A DNA stretch of 64,000 nucleotides from positions 79,757 to 143,756 of the forward strand of contig HG799465.1 in assembly GCA_000531095.1 (NCBI GenBank), given 5' to 3'. Below, piece after piece: positions 55,735 through 63,976 of the stretch. Every line of letters starts with the position of its first letter. Position 1 is the stretch's first letter. Source of the DNA: Gemmata massiliana. Lineage in GTDB: Bacteria; Planctomycetota; Planctomycetia; Gemmatales; Gemmataceae. Both the position numbers and the translations under genes were made by a program. The notes beneath the pieces were generated by a model that saw only the letters and a list, made by a program, of their open reading frames with translations, ran no database searches and was not told the DNA's origin.

Positions 55735-56679
55735 TCATTCCAGCATGAGGGCCGCGAGCGCGAGCGTGCCGAGGCCGTAGAACGTGTACTCCACATCAGT
55801 GTGTTCGTCCCACAACCCACCGCGGAACCCGCCGATGGGTCGCTCGCACTCTTCGGCGTAGCGCTGGATCGCGTCCCAGTCGAGCTTGTTCGCATGGCCG
55901 AGTTGGTCCAACGTCCAGCTCCCGGTGAACGTCGAGAGCAGGTCCGCTGCGGGGATACGATCGTTTGCTCGAAGCCCGCCCTCGAACGGCGAAGGGAGCG
56001 CCGCGAGGAACGTCGCGGTGCCGGTGCGGGCCGTGTCGTCGAGTGCGCCGAGGATCTGGAGCAACCCCACGCCCGCGGCGGTGGGGTTCGTACCGCTCCG
56101 CTTCATCGCGGAGATTTCCACGTACCCGCCGTCGTCGCGCCGGCGCGATTTCACGAACGCGGCCAGTTTCTCCGCATCCGGGGAGGAGCGCCCAAGAAGC
56201 TGCAAACAGAGCGTGACGAGGAAACTGGTGTAAGTGCTGCCGTACAGCGCGCCGGGCGTTTTACCGTAGCCTCCGTCTGGGGTGCGAAACGTTTCGAGCG
56301 TGGCCGCGACGCGCTCAGGCCAGTCGGCAGGGGCGTCTGCCAACACATCGGGACCGCCACCCAACGGAACCAGATAGCAACTCACGACGAGCGAGAAGAA
56401 GTCCACCACGCCCGCGCTGCCGGTCATCTTCGTGCGGAGGAAGTTCGCGGCCTTGTTGCAGACGTCTTCGTTCAGTGCTTGAAGCACTGCCAGCGAGCGC
56501 AGCGCGAACCCGGTGTAATAAAGATCGGACCCGCCCTCGCGCCCGGAGAACCCGCCGTCCGGGTTCTGGGCTTCGAGCAGGTACGTGGTGTTCCGCTCGC
56601 GCTGGTCCGCGGGCAAGCGCTCGATCCCTGCGAGCAACCGGGTCGTGAGGCGCACCAGGTACGGTTCTACTTCGGTCAC
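55735..56679 (-). CDS. Prenyltransferase-beta/terpene-cyclase-fold protein, likely without zinc ligands
   Basis: The 314-residue protein contains five or six alpha-alpha hairpin repeats marked GGF/GGY/GGL: AQNPDGGFSGREGGSDLYYT, FRTPDGGYGKTPGALYGS, RRRDDGGYVEI, PFEGGLRAN and PIGGFRGGLWDEHTD. This is the barrel of protein geranylgeranyltransferase beta subunits and squalene cyclases. The expected zinc ligands Cys (in DVC) and His (in DxxHTxFG) seem to be replaced (STFTGSW and DVEYTFYG), so a standard transferase reaction is doubtful. The GTG start at 56679 overlaps the thioesterase stop (GTGA), showing coupling. Confidence 0.75.
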   Translation of the reverse strand: MTEVEPYLVRLTTRLLAGIERLPADQRERNTTYLLEAQNPDGGFSGREGGSDLYYTGFALRSLAVLQALNEDVCNKAANFLRTKMTGSAGVVDFFSLVVSCYLVPLGGGPDVLADAPADWPERVAATLETFRTPDGGYGKTPGALYGSTYTSFLVTLCLQLLGRSSPDAEKLAAFVKSRRRDDGGYVEISAMKRSGTNPTAAGVGLLQILGALDDTARTGTATFLAALPSPFEGGLRANDRIPAADLLSTFTGSWTLDQLGHANKLDWDAIQRYAEECERPIGGFRGGLWDEHTDVEYTFYGLGTLALAALMLE

Positions 56680-57095
56680 AGTTGCCCTTCCAGGATCTCG
56701 CGCACGCGGGCCGGGATCTCCAGGGACTCGATCTGGTCCGAGTTGGTGCCCCGACAATACACCGAGGTCATGCGCCCGACCGCGATCGGTTCGCCGCGCT
56801 GGTTCGTGAAGTCGAACCGGTAGCCCACGGACTTCTTCCCGAGCTTCTCCAGGCGCACCGCGATCGTCAGCACGTCCGAGAACTTCGCCGGTTTCTGATA
56901 GTCACACGTCACCGAAACGCGCGGGAACCCCCACTTCACGCCGTCCTCGATCCAACTCACGGACAATCCTCGTGCGCGGAGGAAGTCCGTCTCCGCTACT
57001 TCCATAAAGCGGAAGAAGTTCGAGAAGTGCATGATGCCGGCCATGTCGGTGTCCCCGAACTCGACGCGGCGCGTGATGCTGAATGGGGTCGTCAT
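56676..57095 (-). CDS. 4HBT acyl-CoA thioesterase (YbgC/FadM-like)
   Basis: The 139-residue hot-dog-fold protein reads VEFGDTDMAGIMHFSNFFRF near the N-terminus; the Asp in DTDMAGIMHF is the catalytic acid of the YbgC/4HBT group. VSVTCDYQKPAKFSDVL and GYRFDFTNQRGEPIA are strand signatures. It hydrolyses acyl-CoA or acyl-ACP. It overlaps the glycosyltransferase by 4 bp (ATGA) and the prenyltransferase-like gene by 4 bp (GTGA), forming a tightly coupled trio. Confidence 0.92.
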   Translation of the reverse strand: MTTPFSITRRVEFGDTDMAGIMHFSNFFRFMEVAETDFLRARGLSVSWIEDGVKWGFPRVSVTCDYQKPAKFSDVLTIAVRLEKLGKKSVGYRFDFTNQRGEPIAVGRMTSVYCRGTNSDQIESLEIPARVREILEGQL

Positions 57096-58399
57096 ACGGG
57101 AGTCGGTGCCTGGGTGCGGACGAACTGGTTCAGGAGCGCGACGGTGTCGCGTGCCATCGTGTCGGCGGTGAAGCGCTCGCGCACAGCGGTTTCGCCCGCG
57201 CGCCCGGCGCGCCCGCGGAACTCGTGATCGGTCAGCACGCGGTGCAGCCCGCCGGCGAGTTCATCGATCGAGTCCGGGTCCACGAGCAACCCGCCGCTGG
57301 TAGACTCGACCAGTTCCGGGAACGAGCCGTGTGCGGGCAGCACAACGGGCACGCCGTTGGCCCACGCTTCGAGCACGTACAGCCCCTTCGGTTCGCGGTA
57401 CACCGTGGGCACGCAGAGCACATCGATGTTGCGCATGAATCGCACTTTGTCTTCGTGCGTAGGACTCTCGACGTGCTCGAAATCGGCGATCAGCCCCGCG
57501 CTCGTGAGGCGCTTGATCTGCTCCTCGAAGTACGGCCGGTTGTTCTCGCCCATCCACCCGCTGGCCCGGAGCTTCGCGTCCGGTGCGCCGGGCGTTTGGC
57601 GCAACCGAATGAACGCTTCCACAACGCGGTGGAACCCTTTTTCTGGGCAGATCCGGGCGAAGTACCCGATCGTGAGCGGGCGCGTGGGGTTCGCGTCCGC
57701 GGGTCCACCGTGACCCGTGAGGCTGATGCCAGGCGGAACGACGTAGATGTTCTCGCGGGCCACTCCCATGTACCCGGCCATGTGATCGGCGTAGTACGCG
57801 CTCGTGCTGATGTACGCATCCACGGAGCGCCCGTTCTCGCGAATCAGCTCGAAACACTTCTGCCGTTCGTGCTCCGAGAGCTCGTCCAGGAAGATGTCGT
57901 CGCCCTGGAGCGTGACGAACACCGGTACCCCGAGCGCTTGCTTCACCGAGGGAATGGCGCCGGACAGCAGCGCGTTGGTGAACAGCACCACGTCCGGTTT
58001 CTCGTCCCGGAGGTACTCCACCAATTTCTCGACCTCTTTGGCCTGATTTCCGCGTGCGCCGCGCAGCATCGAAATAGTGAGCTCGGCCTGCTCGCTGTAC
58101 TTCGCGCGCACGGCGAACCGCGACACCCACTTCAGGAGCCAACGGAAGTTGAACAGCCGATCGAGGAACCGCGGCGTGTGGCGGAACAGCCAGAACTTCT
58201 GTTCGAGGTAGATGTTCACGCCGCCGAAGAAGACCTTTTGCTGCGACGCATCCGGCTCGTCCACTTTGATGGGCATGTACGCGGGGATGAGCAGCGCGTC
58301 GTGCCCGAGGCGCCGGAGCGCGGTGACGAGCGTGTTGTCCCGCATGCAACTGCCGCAATACATGCCCGCGGCGCCGGCGGTGATGAACGCGATTCGCAT
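57092..58399 (-). CDS. Glycosyltransferase family 4 protein
   Basis: The 435-residue GT-B enzyme starts with RIAFITAGAAGMYCGSCMRD, an unusual Cys-containing glycine loop, followed by DNTLVTALRRLGHD. The C-terminal domain has RPLTIGYFARICPEKGFHRV and the GT4 E-x7-E motif in EPKGLYVLEAWANGVPVV. The donor is a nucleotide sugar; the acceptor is unknown. It leads the operon with a thioesterase and a prenyltransferase-like protein, suggesting a lipid-linked or lipid-modified glycan product, which is inference. Confidence 0.92.
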   Translation of the reverse strand: MRIAFITAGAAGMYCGSCMRDNTLVTALRRLGHDALLIPAYMPIKVDEPDASQQKVFFGGVNIYLEQKFWLFRHTPRFLDRLFNFRWLLKWVSRFAVRAKYSEQAELTISMLRGARGNQAKEVEKLVEYLRDEKPDVVLFTNALLSGAIPSVKQALGVPVFVTLQGDDIFLDELSEHERQKCFELIRENGRSVDAYISTSAYYADHMAGYMGVARENIYVVPPGISLTGHGGPADANPTRPLTIGYFARICPEKGFHRVVEAFIRLRQTPGAPDAKLRASGWMGENNRPYFEEQIKRLTSAGLIADFEHVESPTHEDKVRFMRNIDVLCVPTVYREPKGLYVLEAWANGVPVVLPAHGSFPELVESTSGGLLVDPDSIDELAGGLHRVLTDHEFRGRAGRAGETAVRERFTADTMARDTVALLNQFVRTQAPTPV

Positions 58400-58783
58400 G
58401 GCCCGCCCGGGGTGAACGATACTTCACGTTTTCTTACGGCGGATACCGGACCGCGGCGAACGGCTTTCAGAGTGGGAGTACGGAAGGCAAATCAGTAAGC
58501 GGAACCGCGGATCACGCAGATAACGCGGATCAGACAACGGAAGAATGCGTATTTGGTTTACAGGGCCGTTTAGTTCTCGCGGATGCGTCACTCCACCCGC
58601 TCTTCCTGCGCCTCGAACGCGCGAAGGAGTAACGCGCGGTGGATCGTTGAGTGTGCAAAAGTAAACAGGCACGGGAAGCACGCGCGAGTGCCAACGAGCG
58701 GGTGGAGTAAAGGCCCTGTGACCCGCGGATTTCTTCTGGATAACCAACCTGTTAATGCGTATACTTTAGCAGGAGAGTTCCCG

Positions 58784-58897
58784 ATGGCCCGACCGCGTCA
58801 ACGAAACGTGGCCACCGGATTTGCGCGAGTGGCTCGTTTTGAGGGATTCGCGGGCGAAATTTGGTCGAATCTGTCGTCTGCGTTAGCCGAATGTTAG
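58784..58897 (+). CDS. Candidate 37-residue small protein
   Basis: An ATG with AGGAGAG 8 bp upstream and TATACT at 58760-58765 starts a short frame, MARPRQRNVATGFARVARFE, then GFAGEIWSNLSSALAEC. It is basic at the N-terminus and amphipathic later. There is no homology I recognise. The stop lies inside one of the CTAAC-type motifs. It may be chance. Confidence 0.25.
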   Translation: MARPRQRNVATGFARVARFEGFAGEIWSNLSSALAEC

Positions 58898-59026
58898 CAG
58901 AAATCGGCCCAAAAACGGTGAATTGAGAGCGGTTTTGGAGCCGGAAGTAACAGGGAAACAAGCAGTTGGCGCGTATCGGCGAAGAGGGACACGGGGCCGG
59001 TTTCCCAAAACGTTAGCAAATGTTAG
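58882..59026 (-). promoter_or_regulatory. CTAAC motif clusters (reverse sense)
   Basis: GTTAG occurs at 58882 and 58893 (11 bp apart) and at 59012 and 59022 (10 bp apart). The second pair, read on the minus strand, is GGCTAACATTTGCTAACGTT, identical to 54575-54594. It ends about 22 bp before the SRPBCC gene start. Confidence 0.5.
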
Positions 59027-59047
59027 CCCCGCTGCCCGATCCACCCC

Positions 59048-59521
59048 GTGGAGACTTTTGTGCCCGTTCACCGCATCAGCGCCGAAGCCACGATTTCGGC
59101 TCCCGCGTCGATGGTTTACGCCACCATCGCGGACTACCGCGACGGGCACCCGCTCATCCTTCCGCGCCCGCCGTTCGTGTCCCTGGACGTGGAGCAAGGC
59201 GGTATCGGCGCCGGCACTGTTATTCGGTTCCAGATGCGCATGCTCGGCGCCACGCGCACCATGCGGGCCACGATCTCGGAGCCGGAACCCGGGCGCGTGC
59301 TCGTGGAGACGGACGTGGAGGGCAAGATCGTCACGACGTTCACGGTCGATCCGGTCGAGGGCGGGCAGAAGGCGCGCGTGACGATCGCGACCGACATGAA
59401 GGTTCACGGGTGGCCGGTCGGCTGGCTCGAACGGCGCCTCGTCACGCGACTGTTGCAACCGGTGTACGCTCGGGAAATCGCGCAACTCGGCGCTGTGGCA
59501 ACGGATCGGGCGAAAACGTGA
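59048..59521 (+). CDS. SRPBCC-family (polyketide cyclase/START-like) protein
   Basis: The 157-residue protein has the helix-grip fold: ISAEATISAPASMVYATIAD at the N-terminus, GAGTVIRFQMRMLGATRTMR, VLVETDVEGKIVTTFTVDPV and a long C-terminal helix (WLERRLVTRLLQPVYAREIA). It probably binds a hydrophobic ligand. The start may be the GTG at 59048 or the GTG at 59060; neither has a clear ribosome site. CTAAC motifs lie immediately upstream. Confidence 0.85.
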   Translation: METFVPVHRISAEATISAPASMVYATIADYRDGHPLILPRPPFVSLDVEQGGIGAGTVIRFQMRMLGATRTMRATISEPEPGRVLVETDVEGKIVTTFTVDPVEGGQKARVTIATDMKVHGWPVGWLERRLVTRLLQPVYAREIAQLGAVATDRAKT

Positions 59522-59611
59522 TCGGAGATGATCTTCTGAACTCGTGGGTCCGCGCTCGCCGATAGTAGCGAGTCACGACCGAATCTCTCTATCGCGCTGG
59601 ATCCCGGACCG

Positions 59612-60271
59612 ATGCCCGAACTGACTCTGAACCGCAACGACCGCCGCCCGGTCCCGATGGTGTGCATGTACTGCGGCGCGACCGCCACCACGAAACAGGA
59701 ATGGCGGGTCGTCAATCACAAGCCGAGCCAAGGCGGGGGCGGTGGAGGTGATCTGTCGGTGGTTCCACTCGGCGATGATCCCATTTCGGCGGTGTTCGGG
59801 CTACTCATGCTGCCGTTCGTGCTGTGGGAACTGCTGAAGGGGATTGTGTCGGCGATCGGTGCGCTCGTCGGGTTCGTGACAAAGCCCCGAAGTGCAGCGA
59901 CGCCCGCGCCCAAACCGGCCGCGCCGGTCGATCCACCGACGATGCTCGTCGCGGTCACGACTTGCGACCGGCACCGCCGGTTCCGCGACCGGTTCGTGTG
60001 GATCGGCTTCGTGATGTCGCTTGGGCTGGTCGCACTGTGGGCGTGGGCGATTGTTGTCACGCGACGGGTGATGGGCACCGAGAACACGGACCTGGCCGTC
60101 ACGCTGGTGATGACGGCGATCTTCTCAACAGTTGTGCTGCCGCTCGCGCTGTCGGTTTGGTACGTATTTGCCGGTCCTGTACTCGTGGACCGCGTGACCG
60201 AGAACGAAGTGGTGCTCGATCGGGTGCGCCAGTCGTACTTCGATGCGACCGGCACCGCGCCGAAGGGGTAG
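59612..60271 (+). CDS. Uncharacterised membrane protein with N-terminal zinc-ribbon half
   Basis: The 219-residue protein starts with VPMVCMYCGATATTKQEWRV, a CxxC knuckle, followed by a Gly-rich loop and a hydrophobic hairpin (LLMLPFVLWELLKGIVSAIG). A Pro/Ala linker leads to TTCDRHRRFRDRFVW, with another Cys and His that could complete the metal site. Two more membrane helices follow (about 130-150 and 163-185), and the C-terminus is cytoplasmic. I do not recognise the family. It is convergent with the glycosyltransferase gene. Confidence 0.72.
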   Translation: MPELTLNRNDRRPVPMVCMYCGATATTKQEWRVVNHKPSQGGGGGGDLSVVPLGDDPISAVFGLLMLPFVLWELLKGIVSAIGALVGFVTKPRSAATPAPKPAAPVDPPTMLVAVTTCDRHRRFRDRFVWIGFVMSLGLVALWAWAIVVTRRVMGTENTDLAVTLVMTAIFSTVVLPLALSVWYVFAGPVLVDRVTENEVVLDRVRQSYFDATGTAPKG

Positions 60272-60282
60272 GACATACGGAT

Positions 60283-60326
60283 GTCGCCGTTGAACTCCGC
60301 CCTTGCGGACGAAGTTCAACGGCGAC
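60283..60326. terminator. Bidirectional hairpin between convergent genes
   Basis: GTCGCCGTTGAACT (60283-60296) pairs exactly with AGTTCAACGGCGAC (60313-60326); the inner CCGC/GCGG extends the stem. It lies 12 bp after the membrane protein and 28 bp after the glycosyltransferase stop on the other strand. Confidence 0.75.
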
Positions 60327-60353
60327 GGTGGGGAATCGTGCTTGTGGTGCGGT

Positions 60354-61637
60354 TCACGCCGCGGCGCGGGTTTCCGTGCTCGTGACCGCGTCCGCCGGCA
60401 GGAAGCCGTGCTTCGCGAGCGCGCCGCGGAGCTTGCGCATGGCTTCCGTCCAACTGAACGACGGGGCACGCTGAGCGGCGGCGGTGCCGAACCGGTCGGC
60501 AGTGGCGCGGTCGGCGAACACCTCGCGCATCCGGGCGATGAGGTGGTCGTTGTCCGGGTCGGCCCACATGCCGGAGTAGATCTTGTTCTTGGCTTCGATG
60601 AGCTTGTAGCCGACCTCGTAGCCGACGGCCGAATCGAAGACCTCGCCGACGGCGCTGAACGTAGTGCTCACGAGCGGCACCCCGCACCCCATCGCTTCGA
60701 GCAGGTGCAGCCCGAACCCCTCGCCGTAGGAGGCGTTCACGTAGCACGTGAGCGAGCGGTACCAGTCGGCCAGTTCGTGCGGCGTGAGGCTGCCGTGGAC
60801 GACCTCGATGCGCGAGTCGCCGTGGGTCTTCACCATCGGCGAGCGCGGGGTGATCTTCACCTTGAGGCGCACGTCGCGCTGGTTCGGGAACGCCTTCACG
60901 AACAGGTCGATAACGCGCTGGACGTTCTTGCGCAGCCCGCCCTCGTCGAGCGCGCCGGCGGTGCCGAACGTGCAGATCTCCGGGCCGCTGTTAGCCGGGC
61001 GCGGGGAGAACACCTCGGGGTCGTAGCCCAGCGGCACGACCTCCATCGGCACCGTGACGCCGTTGGCCCGGAAGCTGTCCACGCCCCACTGACTCGGGAT
61101 GAGCAGCAGGCCACACTTGTTCAGGTACTTCGCGGACCCGTGCGGCAGCGTATCGGTTTCCCACATGGTCCAGGCCGCGGTGCGCACGCCCGGGCGGAAC
61201 CGGTGGAGCAGGTGCGGCGGGATGATCGCGAGGCGCGGCTCGTCGAACGTGTACATCCGCTCGGTGGGGACGGCCTCGTCCGGCACGAACTTCGGGTTCA
61301 TGAACGCGCGCGGGTCGCGGAACACGTGGATGTTGGACGCGGTCAGCCCGACGAGCGTCTTCAGCACGACGTGGTCGTACCCGCCGTGGCCGTGGATGTG
61401 GCCGGCGAGGTACAGCGGCGGGCCGGTGCGGACCGGCACGAAGAACCCGGCCGGGCGCAGCCCGTGGCGCGGGGAGCGCAACTTGTTGAAGAACCGGCTG
61501 AACTGCCCGGAGGCGAGCCAGCTCGCCGCGCGGCACGACGCACGGAACGCCCCGCGAAAGTCCCGCGTGTACATCAACAGGTTGAGTTTCGTGCGAATCG
61601 CGGGGATCAGCCCGGCGCGGCCGGTCGCGTCTGCCAT
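60354..61637 (-). CDS. Glycosyltransferase (GT4-type)
   Basis: The 427-residue protein belongs to the GT-B glycosyltransferases. The C-terminal domain has CTFGTAGALDEGGLRKNVQR, VRLKVKITPRSP, and YVNASYGEGFGLHLLEAMGC, which holds the E-x7-E-like catalytic/donor motif (EGFGLHLLEAM). The N-terminal domain has FVPVRTGPPLYLAGHIHGHG in place of a standard glycine loop. It is a single gene. It is unrelated in sequence detail to the GT at 57092. Acceptor unknown; possibly envelope polysaccharide. Confidence 0.88.
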   Translation of the reverse strand: MADATGRAGLIPAIRTKLNLLMYTRDFRGAFRASCRAASWLASGQFSRFFNKLRSPRHGLRPAGFFVPVRTGPPLYLAGHIHGHGGYDHVVLKTLVGLTASNIHVFRDPRAFMNPKFVPDEAVPTERMYTFDEPRLAIIPPHLLHRFRPGVRTAAWTMWETDTLPHGSAKYLNKCGLLLIPSQWGVDSFRANGVTVPMEVVPLGYDPEVFSPRPANSGPEICTFGTAGALDEGGLRKNVQRVIDLFVKAFPNQRDVRLKVKITPRSPMVKTHGDSRIEVVHGSLTPHELADWYRSLTCYVNASYGEGFGLHLLEAMGCGVPLVSTTFSAVGEVFDSAVGYEVGYKLIEAKNKIYSGMWADPDNDHLIARMREVFADRATADRFGTAAAQRAPSFSWTEAMRKLRGALAKHGFLPADAVTSTETRAAA

Positions 61638-61740
61638 TTCGGTACTCCATTACCGGGACGGCGGATGGTAAAGTTGCGCCCGAAAAAATCAAGCCGAACT
61701 GCGAACCGAGGGGAGATGAGGTGCGTGTGGAAGTGCCACG

Positions 61741-61805
61741 CCCGCTCGTTAACACTCGCGGTTCGCCAAGAGCCTCTTGGCGAACCGCGAGTGTTAACAA
61801 GCGGG
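61741..61805. repeat. 65-bp near-perfect palindrome, 27-bp family arm
   Basis: The left arm (61741-61767) begins CCCGCTCGTTAACACTCGCG and matches the right arm (61779-61805) with one mismatch. The loop AAGAGCCTCTT is itself complementary, so the stem spans nearly the whole element. The arm is identical to that at 54720-54746. Confidence 0.88.
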
Positions 61806-61858
61806 TGTAGTGAGTGACGCAGCTAGCAGAACCCAGCTCCAACGGCGAACGGTCCGAT

Positions 61859-62983
61859 TTACTTCGGCGCGATGGTGATCTGCGCCTTGGGCTTCATCAT
61901 CGTGATGACGGACTCGCGGAGCCGCATCGCGTAGAGCATCTGCACGTCTTCCTTCACGCCCTTGTCCTCGAACTTCTTGGGCGCGCCCTGGCGCCGCGAG
62001 GTCACGAGGATCAGGTGGTAGCCGAACTCGGTGGCGACCACGTCGCTCATCTCATACGGTTTGAGCCCGAACGCGGTCTTCGCGAACGGCTCGACCATCG
62101 CCCCGGCGCGCGGGAAGAAGTTCAAGTCGCCGCCGTCCTTCTTGGACGGGCAGGTGGAGTACTCCTTCGCGTAGGCCGCGAACAGTTCGTCGGTCTTGTT
62201 GGTCCGGGCCTGTTCCTTCGCGAGCGCGTCCGCGGTGGGCGGCAGCGCGGCGACGGCCTTGGCCGCTTCCTGCTCCACCACCTGCTTGATCCCGCGCAGC
62301 TTCTGGGCCGCGTCCTTCTGCTTGGCCTCGTCCGTGCCCGGCGTCATGAGGATGTGGCGCGCGCGGACCATCGTGCCGTCGAACACCTCGGGGCTGCTGT
62401 CGAACAGTTGCTTGAGGGCCGCGTCGGTGCCCTGCTGCTGGACGAACTTCTCCCACTTCATCTGGGCCGTCACCTCGGTCCGGAACTCGGCCTCGGTGAG
62501 CATCATCGCTTCGAGTTCTTTGGTGTAGTCCTTCTTCGCGTCGGTCAGCTCCTTCTTCAGGTCGCCGATGAGCTTGTTCACGTCCTTCTCGTCGACCGTC
62601 ACCTTGAGGAGGGTGAGGTACTCGTCGATAAGGGCGTTCTCGATCAGGTGAGCCATGATCTCTTTGCGGGCCATCTCCTTGTGCGCGTCCGGGAACTGGC
62701 GCAGCGCGCGGTAAACGGCGACCTCGGGAATGGCCTTCCCGTTAACAGTGGCAGCGGTCCCGGTGGGGCGCACTTCGGGCGCCTTGGCCGCGGGCGTCAC
62801 GGACGGGGCCACACCGGGGAGTCCGGCAGCGGCGCCGGGTGCCCCACCGACCGGCGGGGTCGCGGGTACACCTGCGGGCGGGGTAGCGGGCGGCGCGCCC
62901 GGCGCCGGCGGTTGGGCCGCGGCCGACGCGGTCAGGGCCGAACCGAGAACCAGGGCCGCGGCCCCGCGAATCGACTTGCGCAT
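61859..62983 (-). CDS. Exported parvulin-type peptidylprolyl isomerase (SurA/PrsA-like)
   Basis: The 374-residue protein has a signal peptide (cleavage near TASAAAQPP) and an Ala/Pro/Gly-rich linker of about 55 residues. A SurA-type N-terminal helical domain follows (ATVNGKAIPEVAVYRALRQF, ALIDEYLTLLKVTV). The parvulin domain has VRARHILMTPGTDEAK, GGDLNFFPRAGAMVEPF and FGYHLILVTSRR. It probably assists folding of outer-membrane or secreted proteins. The start at 62983 has GGAGG 9 bp upstream. Confidence 0.92.
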   Translation of the reverse strand: MRKSIRGAAALVLGSALTASAAAQPPAPGAPPATPPAGVPATPPVGGAPGAAAGLPGVAPSVTPAAKAPEVRPTGTAATVNGKAIPEVAVYRALRQFPDAHKEMARKEIMAHLIENALIDEYLTLLKVTVDEKDVNKLIGDLKKELTDAKKDYTKELEAMMLTEAEFRTEVTAQMKWEKFVQQQGTDAALKQLFDSSPEVFDGTMVRARHILMTPGTDEAKQKDAAQKLRGIKQVVEQEAAKAVAALPPTADALAKEQARTNKTDELFAAYAKEYSTCPSKKDGGDLNFFPRAGAMVEPFAKTAFGLKPYEMSDVVATEFGYHLILVTSRRQGAPKKFEDKGVKEDVQMLYAMRLRESVITMMKPKAQITIAPK

Positions 62984-63142
62984 CTCGGACTTCCTCCAGG
63001 CGAATCGGGTGCCCATATCGCCCCCCAAGGCACCCCGGGTTCACAAAGGCCGAGGTGATAGCGTGGGTAAGCGGAGGCGTCAAGTCAGAGTTGCGGGCGG
63101 ATTCAGGGCCGTTGAACGCCTGGTCTTGGTGAGCCGCGCGTG

Positions 63143-63976
63143 CTAGCGAGCGGCTGGGGACTTCCCGCGCTTGTCGTAGCGCACGTAGCGGTACGGCGAC
63201 TTCCGGAACACGTCGTCGATCAGCTCGAACAGGTCCGGGTCGTACTTAGCGAGTTTCTCGCGCGTGTTGATGTCGTTGTGGACACCCGCGTTCGGCGGGC
63301 TATTGCAGTCAAAGTAAGATTGCACACCCTCGGCGAAATACTCGCTGGCGTTGGTCGCGGCGTAGGTGTCCTTCCATAACCCTCGCTCGATCGCCCGTGT
63401 GTAGGTCGCACGGAGTCTGGCCTCGAACTTCGGTTCCGCCGTGCGCAGACCGTACTGGTGGATACAGTGGCCGAACTCGTGGATCAGAATGTTCTCGCGC
63501 GGGTACCGGTCGCCTCGCAGGTTCAACAGGTTCTCCTCGCCGCACGACGTGACGCGCCCGCCCAACCCGCGTGCGCGCTTGTCCCAGTAGTCTTTGGGCG
63601 TCATGTTCCGCTGTTCGGGTACGTCCGTGGTCATTTCGGTGGGCGCCATCACGACGAACCGGCAATTGGCCTTCACGAGCGCCCGAGTGACGTCGTCACG
63701 GTCCGCGAGCATCATCCCAATGAGGTACCGGGCCTCTGCGAGCGCAGCGTCCGATACTTTTTCCGACGCGAGAATGGGAAGCCCTTTATAATCGGCTGCT
63801 TTCGCGTAAAAGGGATCGAGTTTAAGTGCTTTGCGGAGCTCCTCCAACACCGGACGGACGATCGCCCGCGGCGCCGGTGCGACGTCACGCGGTTCGGACG
63901 CTCCGGCAACGGGCGACAGCAGCGATGCGTGCAGCACGAGAACCGCAACCACAGCGAACCAACGCACGGGGCGCAT
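63143..63976 (-). CDS. Exported zinc metallopeptidase-like protein (HExxH)
   Basis: The 277-residue protein has a signal peptide (cleavage near PVAGASEPR). The zinc motif HEFGHCIHQYG (His166, Glu167, His170) and a downstream NASEYFAEGVQSYFDCN (Glu as third ligand) give a gluzincin-like site, related to the M34/anthrax-lethal-factor-like clan. RVTSCGEENLLNLRGDRYPR is conserved in similar planctomycete proteins as far as I recall. The substrate is unknown. It is complete in the window, 159 bp upstream of the PPIase on the same strand. Confidence 0.85.
   Translation of the reverse strand: MRPVRWFAVVAVLVLHASLLSPVAGASEPRDVAPAPRAIVRPVLEELRKALKLDPFYAKAADYKGLPILASEKVSDAALAEARYLIGMMLADRDDVTRALVKANCRFVVMAPTEMTTDVPEQRNMTPKDYWDKRARGLGGRVTSCGEENLLNLRGDRYPRENILIHEFGHCIHQYGLRTAEPKFEARLRATYTRAIERGLWKDTYAATNASEYFAEGVQSYFDCNSPPNAGVHNDINTREKLAKYDPDLFELIDDVFRKSPYRYVRYDKRGKSPAAR

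Larger units (their letters stand above)
58400..59047. other. Intergenic region with repeats and CTAAC motifs
   Basis: It contains a GCGGATCACGCAGATAACGC-type dispersed repeat near 58506, an inverted pair related to the CCACCCGCTC palindromes (58590-58710), a candidate 37-codon gene (58784-58897), and CTAAC motifs in the reverse sense at 58882, 58893, 59012 and 59022. No larger gene is supported. Confidence 0.5.
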
